Assembly: GCF_000787575.1 (NCBI RefSeq)
Contig: NW_012236531.1
Span: forward strand, 1,511,396-1,575,395
Length of the DNA: 64,000 bases
Source: Acytostelium subglobosum LB1
Lineage: Eukaryota > Evosea > Eumycetozoa > Acytosteliales > Acytosteliaceae
Direction of reading: 5' to 3'
A program made the position numbers and the translations under genes. Positions 56,201 through 64,000 of the stretch are shown here, in pieces (within the stretch, counting starts at the first letter, position 1; every line of letters starts with the position of its first letter). The notes beneath the pieces are model-generated. The model was given only the letters and a program-made list of their open reading frames with translations. It was not told where the DNA came from and did no database searches.

Positions 56201-57035
56201 TGAAAAGAAGTTGCCCATGTATGAAGTGCCATCATCTGTCATCAATCATTCATTCATTGAGTGTGCGCAAGTTAGTGATCATCGTCATTGTCGTTCTGTC
56301 GTAGTCGTCATTATCATGAATGAATGAATGAATGAATACCTTCAGCAAGCAATGCAACCATGTGTAGTATCTGTGACTTGTGTTCAGTTCGCATGTGATC
56401 GATTGTATCCTTCTCATTGTTGAATCGACAAGAGTCCAACTGACACTTGAATGAGCCATTCGTCAACTTTAGAGTGTTCTCGCGAAAGAAGTCCGTAAAT
56501 ATGTAATCGAATGCACTAATAACATTGCCCTCCTCATTCTTTATGATTGGTGTATCATACTCGAGGCATTCAAAGCAGTCTACTCATGAATGACATGTAT
56601 GTTAGTGTCTCAATGTCCTGAGTGATCATCGCCAGTGATGTATCAATCAATCATACTTGTCGTTTGGTTGGTCAACTTGGTGAAGATGAAGGGTACTTCA
56701 GGGGTTCGCTGTCCAAGTCCATAGCAGTACTCCTTCTTCTCGTTCACGACTTGAGGTAGCTGTTGTTGATTGGGGAACTCGCTGTCGATTGATGATGATA
56801 AAGATGATGGTGATGAAGGTGCTCTTATAACAGATGGTGACTTGTTATCTCTCTGTTGTTGTCCTTGTTGTCCCTGTTGTCCTTGTTGTACTTGTTGTCC
56901 TTGTTGTTGTTGTTGTTGTGGTGAAGATGACACTATTGTACCGACTGCATTGTACTCGCCTGCTGGCATGCTCTTTGACAACAAGTTCTTAAAGAACTGA
57001 TTGTAGTCGACAAAGTTGTATATATCAAAGTTCAT
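53257..57035 (-). CDS. Poly-Q, C2H2-finger and coiled-coil nuclear-type protein, family unknown
   Basis: Six exons on the minus strand: 57035-56657, 56579-56340, 56235-55861, 55775-55246, 55174-53336 and 53283-53257. They join in phase and give about 1130 residues if the 100-N gap is counted. Parts: residues 1-125 contain poly-Q and GQQ repeats; a single C2H2 finger (CQLDSCRFNNEKDTIDHMRTEH) at about 165-190; a Lys-rich KRKTKKSKKAKLKPK region; a long charged coiled coil with EREREQRERDREQ repeats and conserved helices DELADLIIDEVVEEL and ISDLAEDFLDEIIGDEV; then 600 residues of Gln/Pro/Ser-rich sequence. Embedded in that last part is one folded-looking segment (PELSVILKSVPNFLKTTMDVYKYFKG...YLIQFETMSDLEMSIINAS), possibly RRM-like. 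The helix pair plus RRM-like piece is faintly reminiscent of GANP/MCM3AP proteins, but I cannot confirm this. Confidence 0.65.
54560..54800 (-). repeat. CAG/CAA poly-glutamine tract containing an assembly gap
   Basis: CTG/TTG triplets on the plus strand encode poly-Q on the minus strand on both sides of the N block. The gap clearly lies inside the repeat, so its true length is unknown. Confidence 0.9.
54670..54769. other. 100-N assembly gap
   Basis: Exactly 100 Ns, a common placeholder size, so the real gap could be shorter or longer. Confidence 0.98.
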
Positions 57036-57677
57036 CTTCTTTCTTCTCTCTCTGCTCACTGTACACTCACTGATTGATTGAGTGTCAGTCTGTCTGTATG
57101 TCTGTCTGTCTCTGTTCCTCTATCTCTCACTATGTCGCGATCCTTTTGTCTAGACCTAGATATGATTGGTATGATGTATTATCTCTTCGTCTTTGTCTTT
57201 GTCTTCGTCTATTCGTTGTCTGTTTGTATCTTCAATTCAGTTGATTGGAATGAACGCGCTCAATTCAATGCCAACTCGAAATCGAATTGAAAGTTGTGAA
57301 ATCGATAAAATGTGAACTTTTTTTCAAGACTGGGAGTTGGTCCAGGTTCGTCAATTCAATTCCAAGTTAGTTGGTCAATAAATAATAAAGTTTATTTCAC
57401 AGTATCGTATCATTGATTGATTGATTGTATATTACATTCATTATACACTCTTGCAAAATGGTCGGCCATGTCATGTCCATCACTGGATGGATGGATGTGT
57501 GAGGATGTATGAGGGCTGGCCATTTGTTTGAGTTGGTGGGATGGCGGGATGGAAGGATGGCGGATATTGATTGATTGATTGTTGGCTGTTGTTGGATTGT
57601 TTACACATTGATTGATTGAATGACTGACAACACTGTGCTCGGTCTGTGTCGTCTAATTGTCTGTCTATCTTATAATA
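57036..57677. other. Intergenic region between minus-strand genes
   Basis: About 640 bp. CTGTCTGTCT and TCTTCGTCTTTG repeats (57090-57225), giving purine-rich GAGATAGAGG on the sense strand of the gene at 57035, then AT-rich DNA and GGATGG repeats (57488-57560). No gene seen. Confidence 0.45.
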
Positions 57678-59649
57678 TTACTTGAATGATTGATCATTGT
57701 GTTGTGAGAGAAAATGCTTCTTTTTGCCATCGCCAAGACTTAGACTCTGTGCTCTCTCTCGCCTTGATATGGTGGCGCTGTTCCATCCACTGCCATTGCT
57801 AGTTGGACTGCTGCTGATAGGTGGCGGACTACCTTTCAGTTGCTGTGTCGGTATCAAATCATCAATCATCGTTGCTCTCTCCACATTATCCATTTTCAAC
57901 GAACGTATTAGACTCAATGTCGAACTGAACACCGTCAAATAGTACTCGCCCTCGCCAGACAATCGATCAGAATCGCAAAGTTGCCACAGATATTGATTAG
58001 TAAACTCCAAGTCCTTGACGCCAGAGTTGACCACGACATAGATGTATATCTGTTTGTGTTTGTAATTGAGTGTTTGAGTGAGTGATTAAATGGTTGAGTA
58101 ATTGGGACCATCTGGCGACAGTCGCAAATTAATGCGGCCACTGGAGTGGTAACAGTGTTACCGCGCCAGACGTACGACCCCCACACATGGGCCTGAGATG
58201 ATGGATACATACAGGCAAGAAGTCATCTGCACTGAGGAATATCTCTTGTTGTGAGTTGCTCTTGAGGTTGCGTTCATAGTTGATGTAGTTGTAGATGGCA
58301 CGCGCGGATGCGAGGATGGAGTCGAGCTTGTTGTAGGGGATGTCGATCTGTTCCAGTGCTTTGAGCTCGAGGACAGCCGACTGCCAGTTGCTCTGTGTGA
58401 TGAACTCACTCTTGATTCCAAAGAACTCCTGTGACTTGGAGGCCAGCTTGGAGATGTTGTCCTGCAACACAGCCTCGTCCTTGGCGATCTGATGTGAGAT
58501 GACGCCATGTAGCTGCTTGTAGGCGCGAAGGATGATAGCGCGCTCCAGGTTCTTCTCGACGAGCGCCGAGATGGGCACGTCGTCCTCGCGGGCGCCCAGT
58601 GACTCGACCAGCTTTTGTAGCTGGCCGCTCTTGTCGTTGAGGATCGAGTGTTTGATGCTGTCGACAAACTGGCGCACGTTCTGGACGAGCGATGTTGGGT
58701 TGCGCACAAGTTGGTGGAAGTTGCTCATGAATGATTGAATGGCCTTGCGTTCGCTCGACTGCGGACTCAGCGCAATGCGATCGATCTCTCCCTGCAGACG
58801 CTGGTCCTCCGTCGTGCCAAGCAGCTGCGAGACCTTGGACGCCCGCTTCTGGTGCTTGCGGTCGTCCACCTCGAACTCAATGTCCATGCCGGCCGTAGGC
58901 GACGACGATGACGACGACACGGACGACGAGTCGCAGCTGTCGAACGACAGTGACAGGTTGGGCGCCGAGTCTGGCGAAAGTTGTTGTGGCTGCTGCTGAT
59001 CCGCGCCCGACATGGTGGGCAGTGGCGTGGAGGGTGTCTGAGCGTTCTGGCCCGGGATCTGCGACATCAGCTTCTTCTGGTACTTGATGGCAATGTCAAA
59101 GCCGTGCTTCTTCTTCTCAGTCGTTCGCAGCATCTGTAGCCGGCTGGTGATCTCCTGCACGATCTGGTAGCCCACGTCCGACTTGTAGACGTAGCTGTGC
59201 GAGGCGCCCGTATACTCGAGCACAAACACCTCTGAGTCGCGCAGGTAGATGGCACGCACGTCGCCGTACGCGTAGTGGCTCGAGACAATGTCGCTGCGCA
59301 CGTTGGCAATGCCCTTGTTAGTGAGGCGCAGCACGCGCTTCTGGTGCTTGCCCCATTGATTGATCTTGGTGACGACGTACGACAGCTCGGGCAGGTTCTG
59401 GAACAGCTGCTCGGCTTCGTTAATCTCGCGCTCGCGCTCGCCATCGCAGTCCACCACGTGTATTGTGTCACGTGAGAACAATGACAACTTGTTCAAATCT
59501 TTGCTAATGCCACTTCTGCTGGCTCGCAAGAATGTATGTGATTCCTTCTGTTGTTGCTGCTGTTGTAATGATGTCACATCTGCTGGCAATGATGAGGTCA
59601 TCGACATTGAAGTCGAGCCCATAAGTGGTGATGACGGTGTCGATGTCAT
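57678..59649 (-). CDS. VPS9-domain protein, predicted Rab5-type exchange factor
   Basis: Two exons on the minus strand: 59649-58213 and 58049-57678 (163-bp intron, phase 0), giving 602 residues. Residues 60-200 form a PH-like or domain-of-unknown-function module (RDTIHVVDCDGEREREINEAEQLFQNLPELSYVVTKINQWGKHQKRVLRLT...YAYGDVRAIYLRDSEVFVLEYTG). A Ser-rich acidic linker follows, then a helical bundle plus VPS9 domain at about 320-540: YKQLHGVISHQIAKDEAVLQDNI, QEIFLSADDFLPIYIYVVVNSGVKDLEFTNQYL and GEGEYYLTVFSSTLSLIRSL. The catalytic D and P of the family (SADDFLP) are present and are completed by splicing. It should catalyse GDP release from Rab5-family GTPases on endosomes. It is a different architecture from the RasGAP-VPS9 protein at 7822-11678. 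Confidence 0.87.
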
Positions 59650-60563
59650 GTTCGTATTATTTTGATTGATTGATTGATCGATTGTTTGTTTGTTTGATTG
59701 TTGTTGGTATTATTACTAACTAACTAACTAACTACTATTACTAATATTACTAAAGTCGATTGATTGATTGATTGATTGAATATGATCCTTGATGAATCAA
59801 TCAAGTTGAGTTGGGTTTGAGTGCTAGACGTGACCTTCGCTAATGAAGAATGAGTGATGACCTTAATGTCTAGTTGAGCAAATTGTTGTGTTTGTTTGAA
59901 TGAATGAATGAATTTAGCCGTTGAAGCCTATCTGTATCCTTTATCTTTATCTTTATCTCTATCTTCTATCTCTCTGTCTGTATGTGTGTGTATCTCTATT
60001 TGTGTGTATGTGTGTGATGATACGTTGTGAGTTGTACTATGTTGTGTCAATCACAAGATTTCAAAGTTGTTATAATGTATGATGAACAAATAATTTGAGT
60101 GATCAGAGTGATGGACTCAGTGTGATGTTTTTGGAAGGGGTCTACTCATCACAATGGATGATGTTTGCAGCTGATTTTGAAACACATCAAAACAATGAGT
60201 GATCAAAGTCAAACAGACACACAACACAGAGCCATTCAAAGTAGGTTCCATTTGTCGGATTGCCTACCCCCCCTTTAACATTATGATAACAACATTGTTA
60301 ATGGGTGTATTACATCTTAGTTAGTTAGATAGTTAATCAAAGATGTGGTAGTGAGAGGACTTCCGACTTGACGGGTTTGTTGATGAACACCATCATCAAT
60401 AACAAAAGATATTATTTGTTTGTAAACTTGTGTGATAGTTCAACTTTCAACTTAAACAGGAATGAACTTGGAGTGACATGAGAACTCCAAATAAATTGAA
60501 AGAAGGTGGTGAGGCTAACTCAATCAATCAAACTTAGAGATAAGATAGAGATAGAGATAGAGA
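59650..60563. other. Divergent intergenic region
   Basis: About 910 bp. ATTGATTG runs (59660-59690, 59758-59780) and TCTATCTTT repeats (59935-59975) beside the VPS9 gene; (AGATAG)n at 60540-60562 abutting the DUF4419 start. No gene supported. Confidence 0.5.
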
Positions 60564-61703
60564 ATGTCTACAAGTAGTACACAACAAGTACAATCAAACA
60601 CATTTGTTATTGATCAAAGTATGGGCTCATCATCATTACAATCAATGATGTTTAGACCACAACCTGTTAATATGTTTAAGTATTCAATGTTGTTACCAAA
60701 GGCCAAAGGCTCAAGAGGTGGAGATGAACAAGTGGCAACACCAGAGCCCAAGGTGGTAAAGTCAAGCATAGCCGACACCAAGTCACCAGAGATCATCAGT
60801 CTGGGCAACAACTCATTCGTTCAATCGGCCGTCTACGCATACAACCAGCACATGCATCTTGTTGTGCGACCAGACGATGTGTGGCTGGCACTCATCACTC
60901 AGTTCTCATTCTACGTCAACGCGCACTCGGACAAGCTACGCGACAAGTTCGTGGCATTCGACGACAAAAAGGAGTTGGAGATCGTGGCCAACGGCACACT
61001 GTTCAACGCGCCCTACGAAGAGATGGCGATTCTGATGACCAAGCAGATCGCCGACAACATCAAGGACCCGTCGGTGCGAGAATGGGTCATGCCCGACTTC
61101 ACAACCACCACGTACAACGACCGCGTCGTCGGTTCATTCGCTCTCATGTCCACACTCAAGAACTACTTTGACTACAAGTTCTCGCTTCGCTGTGGCCTGC
61201 CCAAGGTGACAGTGATGGGCTCGGCCGCCGACTGGGCACAAGTGCGCCAGCGCGCCGAGCGCTTCGTTGAGTTTGAGGCGGGTGGTGGATACATGCGCAA
61301 GTGGGTCGACCTGCTTCTGCCCGTCCTCGATCAGATGGCGCGCTCCGCCGGCGAGGGCGCCACACCCGACACAGCCTGGTGGAACCGTATCGCCTCTTAT
61401 GTTGGCGGTGGCTCCGGACCGACCTGGGTGTCGGGCTGGATCTCCGTATTCATGGTATTCAGTGCCGAGGGCAAGTGGATGGGTGACACCAAGAAGATCA
61501 AGACCGTACGCACTGATCTCGAATCGGAATGGCCACTGATTGACACCAATGACATACCACGTGGCTTCATCTCATGTCCACTAAAGATCGATGACAATGG
61601 AACAATCTACAACACCGACATCTATGCTGGACATATTGTTGCCAAGCTTGTCGATCACAAATTAGAGCCACAACTTGATTGGTGTATATTATTGAAGGAT
61701 TAA
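60564..61703 (+). CDS. DUF4419 domain protein
   Basis: Single exon, 379 residues. It shows the DUF4419 pattern: NNSFVQSAVYAYNQHMHLVVRPDDVWLALITQFSFYVNAHSDKLRDKFVAFDDKKEL, then FTTTTYNDRVVGSFALMSTLKNYFDYKFSLRCGLPKVTVMGSAADWAQVRQRAERF, a long helical part, and near the end WISVFMVFSAEGKW and PRGFISCPLKI with a conserved Cys. DUF4419 proteins are common in fungi and amoebae and have no known biochemical function. There is no signal peptide or membrane segment, so it is probably cytosolic. The leader is AGATAGAGATAGAGATAGAGA directly before the ATG. Codon use is GC-ending, like other conserved genes here. Confidence 0.88.
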   Translation: MSTSSTQQVQSNTFVIDQSMGSSSLQSMMFRPQPVNMFKYSMLLPKAKGSRGGDEQVATPEPKVVKSSIADTKSPEIISLGNNSFVQSAVYAYNQHMHLVVRPDDVWLALITQFSFYVNAHSDKLRDKFVAFDDKKELEIVANGTLFNAPYEEMAILMTKQIADNIKDPSVREWVMPDFTTTTYNDRVVGSFALMSTLKNYFDYKFSLRCGLPKVTVMGSAADWAQVRQRAERFVEFEAGGGYMRKWVDLLLPVLDQMARSAGEGATPDTAWWNRIASYVGGGSGPTWVSGWISVFMVFSAEGKWMGDTKKIKTVRTDLESEWPLIDTNDIPRGFISCPLKIDDNGTIYNTDIYAGHIVAKLVDHKLEPQLDWCILLKD

Positions 61704-61897
61704 TTAATAAATAAATATTTTGTATATATAAATATAATATTAATATTTGTTGGACTCGTGACAAATGATTGATTGATTGATTGATTGAAAAGGGGACGTG
61801 ATTTATTGTCTCTCGTGGTCGTCTGCGAATGAGCGAATGGGTGGTATCACGCACCTAGTGACCATGATGATGATCATGATGATGATGAAGTGCCAAT

Positions 61898-64000
61898 CTA
61901 CAAGGCCTCGAGGTCGAAGTCTTCGGCATACTTGCTATGCAATTTGATAGTGTCGTGGACCTGGTTTCTCTGGTTGCCAACATACTCAAAGATGAGATCA
62001 GTCATGTTGGCGTAGAAACGAGTGTATCCATAGTTCATGGCACGGAACATGCTCCAAGATGGCTGTGGCTCATGGCTGCCTCCTGCCCATGGTGCTTGAT
62101 CAATGTTACCAGCCATACCAATTGTAATCTATATGATTGGAATGAGTGATTGCGTGTGTCAGTTATCTGTGTGGCGCGAAGAAGTGTACAATCAATCAAA
62201 CAACATACGTGAACTGGTGCATCATTGTCATTATCGGCACATGTGAAGTTGTACATTCCACATGTTCTCTCGTAGGCATGGACTGTTTGTGTGGATGGGA
62301 TGGGATGGATGTTAGATGTGATGGAAAGATGGTTCAGCAAGGGTGGAGATCGACTTACCATGTGCCCAGAAACAGAGGTTAACGTCGTACTCGACGATGA
62401 GTGGCTCAAGGTTGTTCTGGAGATGTGAGTACATTCCACTCTCACCAGAGTCAGTTCCATACATTGGACGATGTCCAGAGAAGATGACCCAAGGTGTCTT
62501 GGTCCTGTTGACCGAGGCAAGATCAGCCTCAAGCCAGTTATACTGTGGAGAGCTATCATGTTCGTGAATGGGCGAGTTAGGATTGTTCAATCGATCAATC
62601 AATGAAATGTATACATACCCAATCAAGAAGTCATGCTCACCACTCATCTGAGTGAAATGGATTGGTCCCACCTCGTAGGAGTACCAGTTGTCGGCGTTCT
62701 CACCATAGCCTGGCATGTTGTAGCGGTAGTAGTAAGGGACACCACACTCGCCACCACTGTCTGAGCCATAGTCTGACCACTCTGGATAGAATGGTTGCTT
62801 GGTGTAGTCATATTCATGGCTAAAGTGATGGATTGGAATGATTCCAGAGGGGTTAGTGATCGATTGAATGATTGAATGATTGAATGAATGACCAACAACA
62901 CTTACTTTCCGATCGAGACCATGTAGGGTGCTTGGGAGGTGATCTCCTGGATGGACTGATGGTACCAATCCCAGACAAAGGCATTGCCACGAGCGTAGGA
63001 AATGTCACCAATGTGGAGCAGAGACCAGTGTGGCGCAATGTCAGTGTCATGTGGGGACTTCTTGCCGAGTGTGGAAGCCCATGATTGCGACCATGGTGCA
63101 GAGATGGTGGTCAGAACGTTCTCGATGGTCGAGGTGGCGGGTGGCATCATCTCACAGTTGCAGCTGAAGGGTGGCTGCATGCCCAAATCACCGAAAGCGA
63201 CAATGTAGGCTTCGGTCGAAGGCTTGGGCGCCGACGTGAAGTTGAACACGGCGCTGAAGCCGCTCTGCTGGCTGCCAAAGTAGTAGAAGTACTGGGTGGA
63301 CTCGGTCAGGCCGGTCATGACGGCGTCGTGGATGTAGCCGGGGTGGCGGAAGTAGTTGGGGTCGTTGGCGGGCGACGCGCACATCTGGTCGATGGTGTAG
63401 GTCGACGAGCTGCCCTGGACGGACATGGTGAGCTGGCTGGGCGACGTGCCGTAGTAGATGACGGGAGTGTCGTCCGTGCCACTGATCCAATTGAGACGCA
63501 TCTCGCTCGTGTAGTTGGTGTATGCCAAGTACGGCTTCTCCGGAGCGTTGATGTTCTGGAAGGTGACATTGTTTGATGCGCCAACCATTGTGATGTCCAC
63601 CTTGCTATTGATAGGGCTTGGCATCGAAGGATGAGCATTACCCTCGACCCATAATCTAAACACATAAGTATCCCTAACATTAACCAATGGTATGGTGACT
63701 GATCCATATCCTGCCTTGTAAGCTAAGTTGATGTTTGGAAGTATGAGTGAGTTAGTTGAGTTGAGTTGAAATGATTGATTGAGTGAATGAGCGGGTATAT
63801 ACATACTTGAGGAGGCAGTTGACAATGGGATGAAACCGATTGGAATGGTGATGTCGGCGGTGGGTGGGTAGTAGATGGCGATGGTGTCGTAGGCGGTGGG
63901 CTTGGCGATACCATCCCAGGTGATGGTGATGAAGTCTCCATCCTTGGCCAATAGTTCAGGGCTGGCCTTGATGATGGGTTGACCAGCTGCAACAGCATGC
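61898..64000 (-). CDS. Purple acid phosphatase (5' end beyond the window)
   Basis: Minus-strand exons: 64000-63807 (open to the edge), 63722-62906, 62819-62619, 62552-62359, 62282-62209 and 62128-61898; all phases agree and about 580 residues are visible. The N-terminal fibronectin-like domain of plant-type PAPs is present (DGDFITITWDG, YTNYTSEMRLNWISGTDDTPVIYYG). The metallophosphatase core has the five ligand motifs in order: FGDLG, GDISYARG, GNHEYDY (split by an intron), FSGHRPMY and the last site as AHVHAYERT. In the last motif Ala replaces the usual Gly of GHVHxYER. The C-terminal part is QPSWSMFRAMNYGYTRFYANMT. PAPs hydrolyse phosphate esters at acidic pH using a Fe-Zn/Mn centre and are secreted or lysosomal. 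The signal peptide would lie off the right end. Confidence 0.93.

Noticed and set aside
57078-57290. Hydrophobic 70-codon plus-strand frame (VFVFVFVYS)
   Set aside because: No ATG at its start and made from TCTGTCTG/TCTTCGTC repeats.
1-64000. tRNA, rRNA, CRISPR, LTR or DNA transposon sequences
   Set aside because: Looked for T-loop/anticodon-like patterns, terminal repeats, reverse-transcriptase, integrase and transposase motifs on both strands and saw none.

Overview
This 64 kb window is nuclear DNA of a social amoeba (Dictyostelia). The diagnostic features are a hssA/2C/7E-type mini-gene, FNIP-repeat proteins, a two-domain WRKY protein, long poly-Q/poly-N tracts, and many short introns (about 50-210 bp, mostly GTAAGT or GTATGT to AG) filled with CAAT/TCAA tetranucleotides. 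The DNA is clearly less AT-rich than I would expect for D. discoideum, so another dictyostelid is more likely; I cannot name the species. One 100-N gap (54670-54769) and one stray N (53091) show it is a draft scaffold.

Layout. 1-710: 3' end of a Utp12/WDR3 ribosome-biogenesis gene (+). 1767-4417: WRKY factor (+). 4485-15511: minus-strand block with a TPR-MYND-SET protein (SMYD4-like), a RasGAP-VPS9 protein of GAPVD1 architecture, and two paralogous secreted, probably GPI-anchored proteins. 16523-17998: WASH (+). 18086-21158: minus-strand APMAP/strictosidine-synthase-like protein, SmD3 and a hssA-like mini-gene. 22405-25141: CRAL-TRIO-RhoGAP protein (+). 25.2-26.0 kb: a decayed gene. 26094-31673: a UBR-box protein that stops early, followed at once by a long FNIP-repeat protein. 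33.0-36.7 kb: an inositol polyphosphate kinase (+), COMMD3 (-) and a second FNIP-like protein (+). 36815-40995: a 1249-residue helical-repeat protein I do not recognise (-). 41.8-53.0 kb: a multi-pass membrane protein, a secreted 469-residue protein, an orphan I29 prodomain protein, a CRAL-TRIO protein, protein phosphatase 1, and a LIM-domain-binding (LDB/SEUSS-type) cofactor. 53.3-64 kb: a poly-Q C2H2 protein, a second VPS9 protein, a DUF4419 protein, and most of a purple acid phosphatase running off the right edge.

Many products serve endosomes and actin: WASH and COMMD3 (Commander/CCC complex) act together on endosomes, and two VPS9 proteins are predicted Rab5-type exchange factors. I see no operon-like logic; neighbours are probably associated by chance. 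Genes are tightly packed, with convergent stop-to-stop gaps of 67-194 bp.

Exon boundaries were chosen by hand from splice consensus, reading phase and protein-family continuity; nearly all gene models close in phase. Two conserved genes (PP1 and the RhoGAP) contain frame breaks that look like base-call errors. The most interesting unexplained signal is a short near-palindrome of the type TGGAAT-N-ATTCCA found in eight separate introns of eight unrelated genes.
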